Below are positions 29,893-38,888 of a stretch of 64,000 nt of DNA, in pieces (positions within the stretch are counted from its first letter, which is position 1; each line of letters begins with the position of its first letter). This DNA is from Hymenobacter nitidus (GTDB lineage Bacteria > Bacteroidota > Bacteroidia > Cytophagales > Hymenobacteraceae): positions 558,001 through 622,000 of the forward strand of contig NZ_JAJADQ010000002.1 of assembly GCF_020447315.1 (NCBI RefSeq), written 5' to 3'. The position numbers and the translations under genes are program-made. A model generated the notes under the pieces. The model saw only the letters and a list, made by a program, of their open reading frames with translations, searched no databases and was not told the origin of the DNA.

Positions 29893-30051
29893 GGATAGAT
29901 ATCTTAGGAAGTGAGGAAACAAAAGCCGGCGGGGCGTGGTTGGCTCCCTGGTGCCTCTAAAGTACAAAAGCGGCGGCAAAGTCCGACGCCAACCGAGGCA
30001 GCTTTTTCCTGATGTTGCCGCCGCCCCGGGGCGGCGGCCCTAGCCCACCGA

Positions 30052-32352
30052 ATGCCGCTTCGCAAACTCAGTTACCTCACCCTGCTCGGCCTGGCCCTGA
30101 TGACGGCCGTGAGCGTCTATTTCGTGGCCCAGCTGCGGTTCAACTACAATTTCAACGACTTCTACCCCGCCGGCGACCCGGACCTGGACTACTACGAGCA
30201 GTACTCGGCCCGCTACGGCAACGACAACGACTACGTGCTGCTGGGCGTGGAGGCCCCGGCCGGCCGCTCGGTGTTCGAGCCCGGGTTTCTAACCAAGGTC
30301 GATTCGCTCACGCGCTTTATCCAGCAGCGCCGCCACGTGGTGCACGTCACCTCGCCCACCAACGCCGCCAACCCCGTGGTCGAGGGTTTCGGCGTGTTCA
30401 ACATTCCGTATCTGCACCCCCAGGAACCGGCCCGCCGCGCCCAGGACTCGGTGCTGGTGTACCGCACGCCGGGCCTGGTCGACAACCTGATTGCCCGCGA
30501 CGCGCGCTCGGTGACCATCCTGTTTCAGACCACGCCCAACCTGAGCAAGCCCCCCGGCGACTCCCTGCTGGCGGCCGTGCGTACCGAGCTCAGCCGCCAG
30601 GGCATCGCCGAAACCGAGTACCACATGGCCGGCAAGATGGTGGCCCAGTCGGTGTTTGTCGACCGGCTGCAGTGGGAACTGGTCGTGTTCATGAGCTTGT
30701 CGGTGGTGCTGGTCACGGTGCTGCTCTGGTTCACGTTTCGCACCTGGTGGGGCGTGGTGCTGCCGCTGGTGGTGGTCATGGGGGCCATTATCTGGGGCCT
30801 GGGGCTGATGAGCGCCTGCGGGGTCAGCATCGACTTGATGACGGCCCTGCTGCCCATCATGCTCTTCGTGGTAGGCATGTCCGACACGATTCACATCATC
30901 ACGCGCTACAGCACCGAGCTGGGCTACGGAGCCAGCAAAAAGGATTCGTTGCTGATTGCCCTGAAGGAATCGGGCTTCGGCTCGGGCTTGTCGGCTTTGA
31001 CCACCAGCATCGGCTTTTTCACCCTGATGACCAGCACTATCCGGCCGATTTACAACTTCGGGCTGTTTACCGGCATTTCGGTGCTGCTCACCTTTATTCT
31101 CTCCTTTACCCTGCTGCCGGCCATGCTCGTGCTCCTGCGCAAGCCCCAGCTGCGGGTGCCGCGCCAGGAAGGCCACAGCTGGGACGGGGTGCTGGGCCGC
31201 ATGTTTCGCAACGTGCTGGCCCACCGGCGGCTGGTAGTGGGCCTGAGCGCCCTGATTCTGATTGGCTCGGTGGCCTCGGCCTCCCGCATCCGCATCAACT
31301 CGTCTTTGCTCGACGACCTGTCGAAAAACGACCCGGTGAAGCTGGACTTCGTGTTTTTCGAGCAGAACTTCGCCGGGGTGCGACCCTTTGAGCTGGCGTT
31401 GCAGCCGGCCACGGGCCGCAGCATCTACGATTTGCAGGTGCTGCGCGAAACCGAGGAAATCGAGGGGTACCTGCAGCAAACCTACGGGCTGAATTTCGTG
31501 GCCTCGCCCGTGACCATCATCAAATCGGTGCGCAAAGCCCTGAACGGCGGCCTGCTGGAGGAGTACCGCCTGCCCGCCTCCGAGGCCGAGCTAACCCAGC
31601 TGGTGCGCCGCGTGAAGCTGTTTCGCAAGAAGCCCGAGTTCCGGGCCCTGGTGCTGCCCGACGGCACCGAGGGCCGCCTCACCGGCCGCATGCCCGACGT
31701 GGGCAGCGTGCGGGCCGAGGCCCTGAACGCCGATTTGCGCCGGTTTCTGAGCCAGAACACCGACCCGAAAGTGCTGCAAACGCGCCTGACGGGCTCGGCC
31801 AACCTCATCGACAAAAACAACGAAAACCTCACGCTCAACATGATTACGGGTATGAGCATCGACATTGTGATGGTCACGCTCATCGTGCTCTTCCTGTTCC
31901 GCAGCGTGCGCATGACCATCGTGGTGCTCATCCCGAACCTGGTGCCGATTCTGGTGGTGGCCGGCGTGATGGGTCTGGCCGGGGTGAGCATGAAGGTGAG
32001 CACCAGCATCATTTTCACCATTGCCTTCGGTATTGCCGTCGACGACACGATTCACTTCATCAGCAAGCTCAAGCTGACGCTGCTGCAGGAGCCCAGCCTG
32101 TTCAAGGCCGTGCGCAAAACCTACCTGATGGCCGGCAAAGCCGTCATCGTGACTTCCCTGATTCTGGTCGGCGGCTTCAGCACCCTCATTTTCTCCTCCT
32201 TCGACGGTACCTTCTACGTGGGCCTGCTCATCGGCCTGACCCTGCTCTTCGGCGTGGTGGCCGAGCTGACCTTGCTGCCCATTCTCATTCTGTACTTCTA
32301 CAAGCACAAGCCCCAGGAAATCCGCCAGCCCGTGCCTCTGCTCACGGAATAG
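30052..32352 (+). CDS. RND/MMPL-family membrane exporter
   Basis: The 766-residue protein has the two-fold layout of RND exporters of the MMPL/HpnN kind. There is one TM helix (residues about 6-27), a periplasmic loop, five TM helices (about 205-375), then a single TM near 400, a second loop, and five TM helices (about 600-755). Matching motifs lie in each half: GMSDTIHIITRY with ALTTSIGFFTLMTS, and GIAVDDTIHFISKL with VTSLILVGGFSTLIFSSF. It should move lipids, hopanoids or similar molecules out by the proton gradient; the cargo is unknown. No adaptor or outer membrane channel gene is adjacent. ATG 30052. Confidence 0.9.
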   Translation: MPLRKLSYLTLLGLALMTAVSVYFVAQLRFNYNFNDFYPAGDPDLDYYEQYSARYGNDNDYVLLGVEAPAGRSVFEPGFLTKVDSLTRFIQQRRHVVHVTSPTNAANPVVEGFGVFNIPYLHPQEPARRAQDSVLVYRTPGLVDNLIARDARSVTILFQTTPNLSKPPGDSLLAAVRTELSRQGIAETEYHMAGKMVAQSVFVDRLQWELVVFMSLSVVLVTVLLWFTFRTWWGVVLPLVVVMGAIIWGLGLMSACGVSIDLMTALLPIMLFVVGMSDTIHIITRYSTELGYGASKKDSLLIALKESGFGSGLSALTTSIGFFTLMTSTIRPIYNFGLFTGISVLLTFILSFTLLPAMLVLLRKPQLRVPRQEGHSWDGVLGRMFRNVLAHRRLVVGLSALILIGSVASASRIRINSSLLDDLSKNDPVKLDFVFFEQNFAGVRPFELALQPATGRSIYDLQVLRETEEIEGYLQQTYGLNFVASPVTIIKSVRKALNGGLLEEYRLPASEAELTQLVRRVKLFRKKPEFRALVLPDGTEGRLTGRMPDVGSVRAEALNADLRRFLSQNTDPKVLQTRLTGSANLIDKNNENLTLNMITGMSIDIVMVTLIVLFLFRSVRMTIVVLIPNLVPILVVAGVMGLAGVSMKVSTSIIFTIAFGIAVDDTIHFISKLKLTLLQEPSLFKAVRKTYLMAGKAVIVTSLILVGGFSTLIFSSFDGTFYVGLLIGLTLLFGVVAELTLLPILILYFYKHKPQEIRQPVPLLTE

Positions 32353-32357
32353 TTTTC

Positions 32358-32522
32358 TAATGTGCTGATGTGCTAATATGGGGAATGTGCTAACCCGTGT
32401 CATTGCGAGCGAAGCGCGGCAATCTGTCCTCTGCGCAGTACGATACGCTCTTTCACCAGAAAGCCCTTGCCCGTTAGCAACAGGAAAGGGCTTTTCAGTT
32501 AAGTATGCTCCACACATTTCAG
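32358..32522. repeat. Intergenic palindromic repeat, family A copy 3 (partial)
   Basis: It carries the TAATGTGCTGATGTGCTAAT arm, the GTCATTGCGAGCGAAGCG module, TCCTCTGCGCAG, and a hairpin of AAAGCCCTT with AAGGGCTTT. The right arm is reduced to CACACATTTCAG, so this copy is shorter than copies 1 and 2. Confidence 0.75.
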
Positions 32523-32540
32523 CCTCGGTCATTATGAAGG

Positions 32541-33032
32541 CTAAGGCTTGGCCAGGATGAGCCCAAAAGGAGTGGACATCGGCCCCTCATCGTAGTTATT
32601 GATGTAGACGACCATCGGCTTCGGATTATTTATCCAGGTTACTTCGTACGCATTGAGAACGGCCATACCGTTGGCAATACCGTTGGGGGTTTTGAATGGG
32701 CAGCAGCTACCCATGCGTCGGTAACTGATTTCCTGACCTTGCGGGCCTCGCAAAGTGTTCAGAAAACTGAAGACGTTCCGACTTTTAGGATTCGTTTTAT
32801 CACCCACGCAAACGGGGTTCTTTTGCGTTACCCCGTAGGTAGAGTCTGCGCTCAAAGTCACTCCCGTGGCGGGTGGTACTACCTGCCGGGCCTTATCGTA
32901 GTAGCTTTGGGGAATATTATTAGACCCCATAATTCTGGGGTTGGCATCCGTTCCAGAATCTGATTGCGCCCATCCACAAGTGGGAATACCGAGCATTAAC
33001 GTCAGACTTAATGAGTAAAATATACGTTTCAT
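32541..33032 (-). CDS. Exported small protein of an uncharacterised Bacteroidota family
   Basis: The 163-residue product has a signal peptide (residues 1-22, ending CGWAQ) and a domain with a paired-cysteine motif, GSCCPFKTPNG, followed by LNAYEVTWINN, PMVVYINNYDEGPM and a C-terminal GLILAKP. The SCC-FKTxNG and VYINxYDxG patterns recall a Bacteroidota family that is often mislabelled 2-dehydro-3-deoxyphosphooctonate aldolase in genomes; I recall this but could not check it. No aldolase motif is present. It has lower GC than neighbours. Function unknown, probably periplasmic. Confidence 0.72.
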   Translation of the reverse strand: MKRIFYSLSLTLMLGIPTCGWAQSDSGTDANPRIMGSNNIPQSYYDKARQVVPPATGVTLSADSTYGVTQKNPVCVGDKTNPKSRNVFSFLNTLRGPQGQEISYRRMGSCCPFKTPNGIANGMAVLNAYEVTWINNPKPMVVYINNYDEGPMSTPFGLILAKP

Positions 33033-33086
33033 TAGCTCGATTTACAGAAAAAAAGACCTTTCCTCCGACTCCTACCCTCTTTTGCC

Positions 33087-33698
33087 TTGAACCATCCATT
33101 CGTTTTGCTCCGGTTTTCTTTTTTACTGCTCTCAGCGAGTCTGACCTTAAGTACCGTTTATGCTCAGGCCCCTACTGCCCCTGTGCCCACCCAACCCGAC
33201 CTCATAACGCCCCTGATTCAGGAGCGCGAAGCGCTGATTCGCCAGTATGAGGAGGCCAGCGCCCAGCGCAACGCCTTTCTGGCCAACAAGCCTTCGAAAA
33301 AAGACCTCCAGGAAGTGGTGGATGCGCTCAAGGGCATTATCCGCAAGGACACCGAGATTGTAAAGGCCCTGAAGGAGTCGTCCATTCGGCGCACGGCGAC
33401 CATCGTGGCCGAAAAAACCCAGGCCGAGCGCCAGGTAACCGTGGCCCAGGGTGACCAGTCGATGACCCGGGAGCGGTTCTACGACCTGGAAAACCAGATT
33501 CAGAACCTGCAGATCCGGGACAAGCAGCGCGAAAAGAAGCTGCTGGAGGCCCAGGCCGCTGCCACCGAGGCCGAGGGTGCCCGCACCAGCCGGGAGCTGA
33601 TTGCCGCCGGGCTGGCCGCCCTCTGCATTGCCCTGCTCTGGTATATCTTCAAGCTGCGCGGACAGGTGCGCCCCGCCCGCCGTGCCGTGCGCCGGTAA
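33087..33698 (+). CDS. Coiled-coil protein with C-terminal membrane helix
   Basis: The 203-residue product has a signal-like N-terminus (residues 1-26, ending TVYAQ). A long coiled coil follows (about residues 40-165, with REALIRQYEEASAQRNAFL and REKKLLEAQAAATEAEG), then one membrane helix (about 168-187, ELIAAGLAALCIALLWYIF) and a basic tail ending RRAVRR. This looks like a membrane-anchored periplasmic coiled coil, perhaps structural. The only start that keeps the signal peptide is TTG at 33087. It diverges from the preceding small gene with only 54 bp between. Confidence 0.7.
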   Translation: MNHPFVLLRFSFLLLSASLTLSTVYAQAPTAPVPTQPDLITPLIQEREALIRQYEEASAQRNAFLANKPSKKDLQEVVDALKGIIRKDTEIVKALKESSIRRTATIVAEKTQAERQVTVAQGDQSMTRERFYDLENQIQNLQIRDKQREKKLLEAQAAATEAEGARTSRELIAAGLAALCIALLWYIFKLRGQVRPARRAVRR

Positions 33699-33770
33699 GT
33701 TGATTATTACGCTCCTTTAGAAAGCATGCCGAGTAGAGCCAGCCAGTTCGTGCGCCATCGTAATTAAGTA

Positions 33771-33853
33771 TCATCCTGAGCTTGCGAAGGACCTTATCAC
33801 ACCAGAACCGGCTTAGGTCTTTCGTGACAAGGTCCTTCGCAAGCTCAGGATGA
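33771..33853. repeat. Inverted repeat, family B copy 2 (perfect 25-bp arms)
   Basis: TCATCCTGAGCTTGCGAAGG plus ACCTT (33771-33795) is perfectly complementary to 33829-33853, around a 33-nt spacer with a smaller inner pair. It ends 27 bp before the next ATG. Confidence 0.9.
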
Positions 33854-33880
33854 CGGCCAGACTTTTTTTCTTCACTGCCT

Positions 33881-34231
33881 ATGCTTATTCCCGCCGCTCA
33901 ATACCTGACCTACGCGGAGGCGGTGCAGCTGTATAATGAGCTGTTGGCGGCGGAAATCAACTCCCTGGTCAAAACCTGCGGGCCGCCTTCCTTTCCCTTC
34001 GGCGACGGTATCTGGTACCAACTGCTGATTGAGGAAGCCGATGCGGATGCCGCCCGGGAGCTGGTAGTGCACTTCGAGGCCCAGCGCACCAGCCTTACCG
34101 TGCTGCGCTGCCCCCGCTGCGGCGCCCCCGACCCGCAGCTCCTGGCCCGGCCCGGCTTTTGGCGGCGCCTGTACTACGCTGGCACTACGCTCTACCGGTG
34201 CGCCGGCTGCGGCCGCAATTTTTCCGCGTAA
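33881..34231 (+). CDS. DUF2007-type protein with C-terminal zinc ribbon
   Basis: The 116-residue cytoplasmic protein has an N-terminal DUF2007-like alpha/beta domain (YLTYAEAVQLYNELLAAEIN ... YQLLIEEADADAARELV, two segments). A C-terminal zinc ribbon follows with CPRCGAPD and CAGCGRNFSA. DUF2007 proteins are thought to be signal-transducing or PII-like but have no settled function; the ribbon suggests a role with nucleic acids or proteins. Start ATG 33881. The promoter region upstream is taken by a family B repeat. Confidence 0.75.
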   Translation: MLIPAAQYLTYAEAVQLYNELLAAEINSLVKTCGPPSFPFGDGIWYQLLIEEADADAARELVVHFEAQRTSLTVLRCPRCGAPDPQLLARPGFWRRLYYAGTTLYRCAGCGRNFSA

Positions 34232-34390
34232 CACGCTTTTTATCAGGTCTTAAGCCATTGCGCTATACAGCCCCGCCGGTTGCGCCGCGGGACTTTTGCA
34301 GCTTTTACCGGTTATCACGTACAGTATTTCGCCGGGCAACTCGTCTGCCGGCGTAGAACGTATTCCGTGTTTACCTTTTCTATCCCCAGT

Positions 34391-35254
34391 ATGGCTAACG
34401 ACACCACAACCGCACCCGCCAAAACTTTCGCCCTGGGCGGCGACCTGACCATTAACCGCATGGGCTACGGTGCCATGCGCATCACCGGCGACGGTATCTG
34501 GGGTCCGCCCCAGGACCACGCCGAATCCATCCGGGTGCTGCAGCGCGCCGTGGAATTGGGCATCAACTTCATCGACACGGCCGACAGCTACGGCCCCAAC
34601 GTGTCGGAGGAGCTGATTGCCGAGGCCCTGCACCCCTACGCTAAGGGCCTGATTATCGGCACCAAGGGCGGCCTGCTGCGCACCGGGCCCAACCAGTGGC
34701 CCATCGACGCCAGCCCCGAGCACCTGAAACAGGCTTTGGAAGGCAGCCTGCAGCGTCTTAAGCTCGACCAGATTGACCTCTACCAGCTCCACCGCGTCGA
34801 CCCCGAAGTGCCGTTTGAGAAGACCCTGGAATTCCTGCAAAAGGCCCAGGAAGACGGCCTGATCAAGCACATCGGCCTCTCGGAAGTAACCGTGGAGCAG
34901 ATTCAGCAGGCCCAGCAGTACGTGAAAGTAGTGTCGGTGCAGAACATGTACAGCGTGGACAACCGCAAGTGGGAGGCCGAGCTGGAGTTCTGCGAGCAGA
35001 ACGGCCTGGCCTTTATTCCGTGGTACCCGCTGGCCGGCGGCAACGAGCAGGCCCTGAGCAAGCTCACCCAGATTGGCGAGAAGCACGGCGCTACCAAGCA
35101 GCAGGTGGCCCTAAGCTGGCTGCTGCACCGCTCCCCCAATATCCTGCTGATTCCGGGCACCTCGAAAGTAAAGCACCTGGAAGAAAACGTGAAAGCGGCC
35201 GACATTCAACTCTCGGCCGAGGATATGGCCGCGCTGGAAAACTTCGGTAGCTAA
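34391..35254 (+). CDS. Aldo/keto reductase family oxidoreductase
   Basis: The 287-residue protein is a (beta/alpha)8 NADPH-dependent reductase. MGYGAMRITGDGIWG is the first strand. INFIDTADSYGPNVSEELIA has the catalytic Asp and Tyr, followed by IIGTKGGLLRTGP with the Lys, LYQLHRVDP with the His, IGLSEV, and IPGTSKVKHLEEN as the cofactor region. It would reduce an aldehyde or ketone; the substrate is unknown. The length is at the short end (about 290). ATG 34391 is chosen; the frame is open to 34280. A hairpin terminator follows. Confidence 0.92.
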   Translation: MANDTTTAPAKTFALGGDLTINRMGYGAMRITGDGIWGPPQDHAESIRVLQRAVELGINFIDTADSYGPNVSEELIAEALHPYAKGLIIGTKGGLLRTGPNQWPIDASPEHLKQALEGSLQRLKLDQIDLYQLHRVDPEVPFEKTLEFLQKAQEDGLIKHIGLSEVTVEQIQQAQQYVKVVSVQNMYSVDNRKWEAELEFCEQNGLAFIPWYPLAGGNEQALSKLTQIGEKHGATKQQVALSWLLHRSPNILLIPGTSKVKHLEENVKAADIQLSAEDMAALENFGS

Positions 35255-35283
35255 GCCGGCGGCCCCGGCCAACCCTCTTGCCC

Positions 35284-35334
35284 ACCCGGCCCGTACGGAG
35301 TACTCCAGCAGTGCTTCGTGCGGGCCGGGTTTTC
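35284..35334 (+). terminator. Intrinsic terminator after the aldo/keto reductase gene
   Basis: ACCCGGCCCGTACG pairs with CGTGCGGGCCGGGT (one G-T pair), followed by TTTTC, 29 bp after the stop. Confidence 0.75.
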
Positions 35335-35387
35335 TTGTGCCTAGTCTGCCGCCGCACCTTACTTTACTATCCACTAACACCTTATCC

Positions 35388-35888
35388 ATGAACCACTTCC
35401 TTGCCCTCGGACTGACCCTGGGTGCCGCCCTTACTCCCCCCGGCGCCCGGGCCCAGACGGCCGCCCCGTCCCCGAAATACGTCCGTACGCCCACCGGCTT
35501 TTTGCTGGTGCTGCGCCAGGGCGACAACGTCCTGCAGGAGCTGGAGCAGCTGGCCACCCGGGAAAAGATTGCCGGGGCCAGCCTGACGGGCCTGGGCTTC
35601 GTGCATCCCACGTTCGGCTTCTGGAACGGGCAAACCAAGACCTACGACCCCAAATCCTTCCGCGACACGGAGCTGGCCAGCCTCACCGGCAGCATTGCCT
35701 GGAAGGAGGGCAAGCCCGCCCTGCACCTGCACGGCGTCGTGACCGACAAGACCTTCGCGGCCTATGGCGGCCACATTCTCGCTTTGGAAGTAAGTACCGG
35801 CTCGGTAGAAATTACCGTTACCCAGCATCCGCAGCGGCTGGTGCGGGAAGTGGACGAGCGGAACGGAGCCACGGTAATGAGTTGGTAG
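35388..35888 (+). CDS. PPC/DUF296-domain protein with a signal peptide
   Basis: The 166-residue protein is a PPC (DUF296) domain. Marks are FLLVLRQGDNVLQELEQLA, ASLTGLGFVHPTFGFW, LHLHGVVTDKTFAAYGGHI and a final strand region, VEITVTQHPQRL. Known members are small proteins or DNA-binding AT-hook parts in plants; bacterial ones are usually cytoplasmic trimers that bind metal by the His cluster. Here the domain is preceded by a good signal peptide (MNHFLALGLTLGAALTPPGA, then RAQ), so it should be exported, which rules out a DNA-binding role. ATG 35388. Confidence 0.85.
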   Translation: MNHFLALGLTLGAALTPPGARAQTAAPSPKYVRTPTGFLLVLRQGDNVLQELEQLATREKIAGASLTGLGFVHPTFGFWNGQTKTYDPKSFRDTELASLTGSIAWKEGKPALHLHGVVTDKTFAAYGGHILALEVSTGSVEITVTQHPQRLVREVDERNGATVMSW

Positions 35889-35942
35889 CACGGCGGTTAT
35901 CGTCTACATTAGGCCGCTGGACTACCACTAGCAGCCGTGCCT

Positions 35943-37283
35943 ATGAAGACTTCTGCTCCTGCGGCTCCGGCCCTGAAGAAAGTGCTGCGGCCCCTGCACC
36001 TGTGGGCCCTGGCCGTGGGCCTGGTGATTTCGGGCGAGTATTTCGGCTGGAACTACGGCTGGCAGGTGGCCGGGCCGGTAGGCTTTCTGGTGGCCACGCT
36101 GCTGGTAACGGTGCTCTACGTCACGTTTATTTTCAGCTTCACCGAGCTGACCACGGCCATTCCGCACGCGGGCGGGCCGTTTGCCTATTCCTACCGCGCC
36201 TTTGGGCCCCTGGGCGGCCTGGTGGCCGGCTATGCCACGCTGGTAGAATTTCTGTTTGCCCCGCCGGCCATTGCCCTGGCTCTGGGCAGCTACGGCCATT
36301 TCCTGCACCCCCAGGTGCCGGTTCTGGGCTCGGCGCTGGCGTGCTACGTCGTCTTTATCGGCATCAACCTGCTGGGCATCAAGGAGGCAGCGTGGTTTTC
36401 TTTGGTGGTAACGCTGCTGGCCGTGGCCGAGCTGATGCTGTATATGAGCCTGGTAGCGCCGCACTTTCGGGTCAGCAACTTTCTGGCCCACCCGATGCCC
36501 CTGGGGGCGGCGGGCGTGTTTGCGGCCCTGCCATTTGCCATCTGGTTTTATCTGGCTATTGAGGGCGTAGCCATGGTGGCCGAGGAAGTCGAAAATCCGC
36601 GCAAAACCATTCCCCGGGGCTACCTCTACGGCCTGGGCACCCTGGTGCTGCTGGCCTTGGGTGTAATGGTGCTCACGGGCGGCGTGGCCGACTGGCGCCG
36701 GCTGAGCACCATCGACTACCCCCTGCCCGAGGCGCTGGGTATCGTGCTGGGCCGCCACAGCCGCTGGACGCAGCTATTTGCCAGCATCGGCCTGTTTGGC
36801 CTGGTGGCTTCGTTTCACGGCACCATCATCGGCTACTCGCGGCAGGTATTTGCCCTGGCCCGCAGCGGCTACCTGCCCGGGATGCTGGCCCGGGTCAATT
36901 CCCGGTTTCGGACGCCGCACTGGGCCCTGGCGGCTGGTGGCGGGGTGGGCGCAGTGGCCCTGCTTACCGGCACCACGGCCCAGGTAATCACGCTCTCGGT
37001 GCTGGGGGCGGTGGTGATGTACGCCATCAGCCTGCTCAGCCTGTTTGCCCTGCGCCGCCGGGAGCCTCACCTGGAGCGGCCTTTCACTGCGCCCTTTTAC
37101 CCCTATTTTCCGCTGCTGGCGCTGGCTCTTACGCTGGTGAGCCTAGCCGCCATCATCTATTACAACGGGCTACTGAGTCTGCTCTTCTTCGCGGGCCTGG
37201 GCGCCGCGCTGGGCCTTTATGTACTGCTGGGCCGGCACCGCCGCCCGCTGCCGGAAGATGCGCTGCTGGCCCCAGCGGAGTAG
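35943..37283 (+). CDS. APC-family permease, probably for ethanolamine
   Basis: The 446-residue protein has 12 predicted membrane helices. The N-terminal GLVISGEYFGWNYGW and the segment TELTTAIPHAGGPFAY are typical of the ethanolamine permease branch of the APC superfamily, and WFYLAIEGVAMVAEEVENP is the matching middle motif. It would import ethanolamine, or a related amine or amino acid, with a proton. The call is supported by eutB 172 bp downstream. ATG 35943 is chosen; an in-frame GTG is two codons earlier. Confidence 0.85.
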   Translation: MKTSAPAAPALKKVLRPLHLWALAVGLVISGEYFGWNYGWQVAGPVGFLVATLLVTVLYVTFIFSFTELTTAIPHAGGPFAYSYRAFGPLGGLVAGYATLVEFLFAPPAIALALGSYGHFLHPQVPVLGSALACYVVFIGINLLGIKEAAWFSLVVTLLAVAELMLYMSLVAPHFRVSNFLAHPMPLGAAGVFAALPFAIWFYLAIEGVAMVAEEVENPRKTIPRGYLYGLGTLVLLALGVMVLTGGVADWRRLSTIDYPLPEALGIVLGRHSRWTQLFASIGLFGLVASFHGTIIGYSRQVFALARSGYLPGMLARVNSRFRTPHWALAAGGGVGAVALLTGTTAQVITLSVLGAVVMYAISLLSLFALRRREPHLERPFTAPFYPYFPLLALALTLVSLAAIIYYNGLLSLLFFAGLGAALGLYVLLGRHRRPLPEDALLAPAE

Positions 37284-37350
37284 TGCAACTTACCGCCGCA
37301 TCTTCATAAAATGCAGCTTCTGAAAACAGAGAAATTCAAATCATCAACCA

Positions 37351-37414
37351 AGAGCTAGAATCTACAGCTAGAGCTAGAGCCCCTCTCCCTTTGGAGAGGG
37401 GGTTGGGGGTGAGG
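37351..37414. repeat. Repeat of the CCCCTCTCC hairpin type before eutB
   Basis: The tandem AGCTAGA words (37351-37378) are followed by CCCCTCTCC-CTTT-GGAGAGGGG and a GTTGGGGGTGAGG tail. This looks like a dispersed genomic repeat, and it sits between the permease and eutB genes. A role as a terminator is possible but it has no T run. Confidence 0.6.
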
Positions 37415-37455
37415 CGACTACCGCCAGAGCCCAATCACTGAAACCCGCTGCCGCC

Positions 37456-38838
37456 ATGCCCTACCAGCACACTATTCGCCAGCGGACCTACCGCTTCCCC
37501 GACCTAAAAACCCTGCTGGCCCGGGCCTCGCCCCTGCGTGCGGGCGACGTGCTGGCCGGGGTGGCCGCCGAAACCTACGAGGAGCGGGTGGCCGCCCAGC
37601 TCGCCCTGGCCGATGTGCCCCTGCGCACTTTTCTGCAGGAAGCCCTGGTGCCCTACGAGCAGGACGAAGTCAGCCGCCTGATTCTGGACACCCACGACGC
37701 GGTGGCCTTTGCGCCCGTGGGGCACTTCACCGTGGGCCAGCTGCGCGACTGGCTACTCTCGGAAACGGCCGATGCGCAGGCGCTGCAGCAGCTGGCCCCG
37801 GGCCTGACGCCGGAAATGGTGGCGGCCGTGAGCAAGCTGCTGCGCAACCAGGAGCTGATTGCCGTGGCCCGCAAGTGCGAGGTCATCACCCAGTTTCGCA
37901 ACACGCTGGGCCTGCGCGGCCACCTGAGCACCCGCCTGCAGCCCAACCACCCCACCGACGACGCCCGGGGCATTGCCGCCAGTCTCGTCGATGGCCTGCT
38001 CTACGGCAGCGGCGACGCGGTACTGGGCATCAACCCGGCTACCGACAACCCGCGGGTGGTGCGCCAGCTGCTCGACATGCTCGACGCGGTGCGCGAACAG
38101 TACCAGATACCAACCCAGACCTGCGTGCTCAGCCACGTGACGACCACCCTGGCGCTCATCAACCAAGGCGCCCCGGTCGACCTCACGTTTCAGTCCATCG
38201 GCGGCACGGAGGCCACTAATGCCAGCTTCGGGGTGAGCCTGGCCCTGCTGCGGGAAGCCCACGAGGCCACCCTGAGCCTGCAGCGCGGCACCCTGGGCCA
38301 GCACGTCATGTACTTCGAAACCGGGCAGGGCAGCGCCCTGTCGGCCCACACCCACCACGGCCTCGACCAGCAAACCTGCGAGGCCCGGGCCTACGCCGTG
38401 GCCCGCCGCTTCCGGCCCCTGCTGGTCAATTCCGTAGTGGGCTTTATCGGCCCCGAATACCTCTACGACGGCAAGCAGATTATCCGGGCCGGGCTGGAAG
38501 ACCATTTCTGCGGCAAGCTGCTGGGCCTGCCCATGGGCGTAGACGTGTGCTACACCAACCACGCCGAGGCCGACCAGGACGACATGGACACGCTGCTCAC
38601 CCTGCTGGGCGTGGCCGGCTGCACCTACATTATGGGCATTCCCGGCGCCGACGACATCATGCTGGGCTACCAGTCCACCTCCTTCCACGACGCGCTCTAC
38701 GTGCGCCAGGTGCTGGGCTTGCGGCCCGCCCCCGAGTTTGCGGCCTGGCTGCAGCAGCAGGGAATCGTTGACGAGCAGGGCCGGCTGCTGCCCGCCCGGT
38801 CCGAACACCCGCTGCTGGGAGCCCAAAGCTGGCGGTAG
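37456..38838 (+). CDS. eutB: Ethanolamine ammonia-lyase large subunit
   Basis: The 460-residue protein is EutB, the catalytic subunit of the adenosylcobalamin-dependent lyase that turns ethanolamine to acetaldehyde and ammonia. Family motifs are: LGINPATDNPRVV, FQSIGGTEATNASFGVSLAL, YFETGQGSALSAHTHHGLDQ, then LEDHFCGKLLGLPMGVDVCY, TNHAEADQDDMD and GIPGADDIMLGYQSTSFHD. Length fits E. coli EutB (453). The partner eutC is 1.7 kb downstream. No eutA reactivase, cobalamin adenosyltransferase, eutE or shell protein gene is within the window. ATG 37456. The gene must depend on B12 made or imported elsewhere. Confidence 0.97.
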   Translation: MPYQHTIRQRTYRFPDLKTLLARASPLRAGDVLAGVAAETYEERVAAQLALADVPLRTFLQEALVPYEQDEVSRLILDTHDAVAFAPVGHFTVGQLRDWLLSETADAQALQQLAPGLTPEMVAAVSKLLRNQELIAVARKCEVITQFRNTLGLRGHLSTRLQPNHPTDDARGIAASLVDGLLYGSGDAVLGINPATDNPRVVRQLLDMLDAVREQYQIPTQTCVLSHVTTTLALINQGAPVDLTFQSIGGTEATNASFGVSLALLREAHEATLSLQRGTLGQHVMYFETGQGSALSAHTHHGLDQQTCEARAYAVARRFRPLLVNSVVGFIGPEYLYDGKQIIRAGLEDHFCGKLLGLPMGVDVCYTNHAEADQDDMDTLLTLLGVAGCTYIMGIPGADDIMLGYQSTSFHDALYVRQVLGLRPAPEFAAWLQQQGIVDEQGRLLPARSEHPLLGAQSWR

Positions 38839-38888
38839 TCTGGGCCCGAGGGCGCTATATTGCCTGAATTCTACCCCGCTCCGCCGCC

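Noticed and set aside
37284..37455. A possible cobalamin riboswitch before eutB
   Set aside because: I looked for the B12 box and the usual stems and found only tandem AGCTAGA words and a short CCCCTCTCC hairpin.
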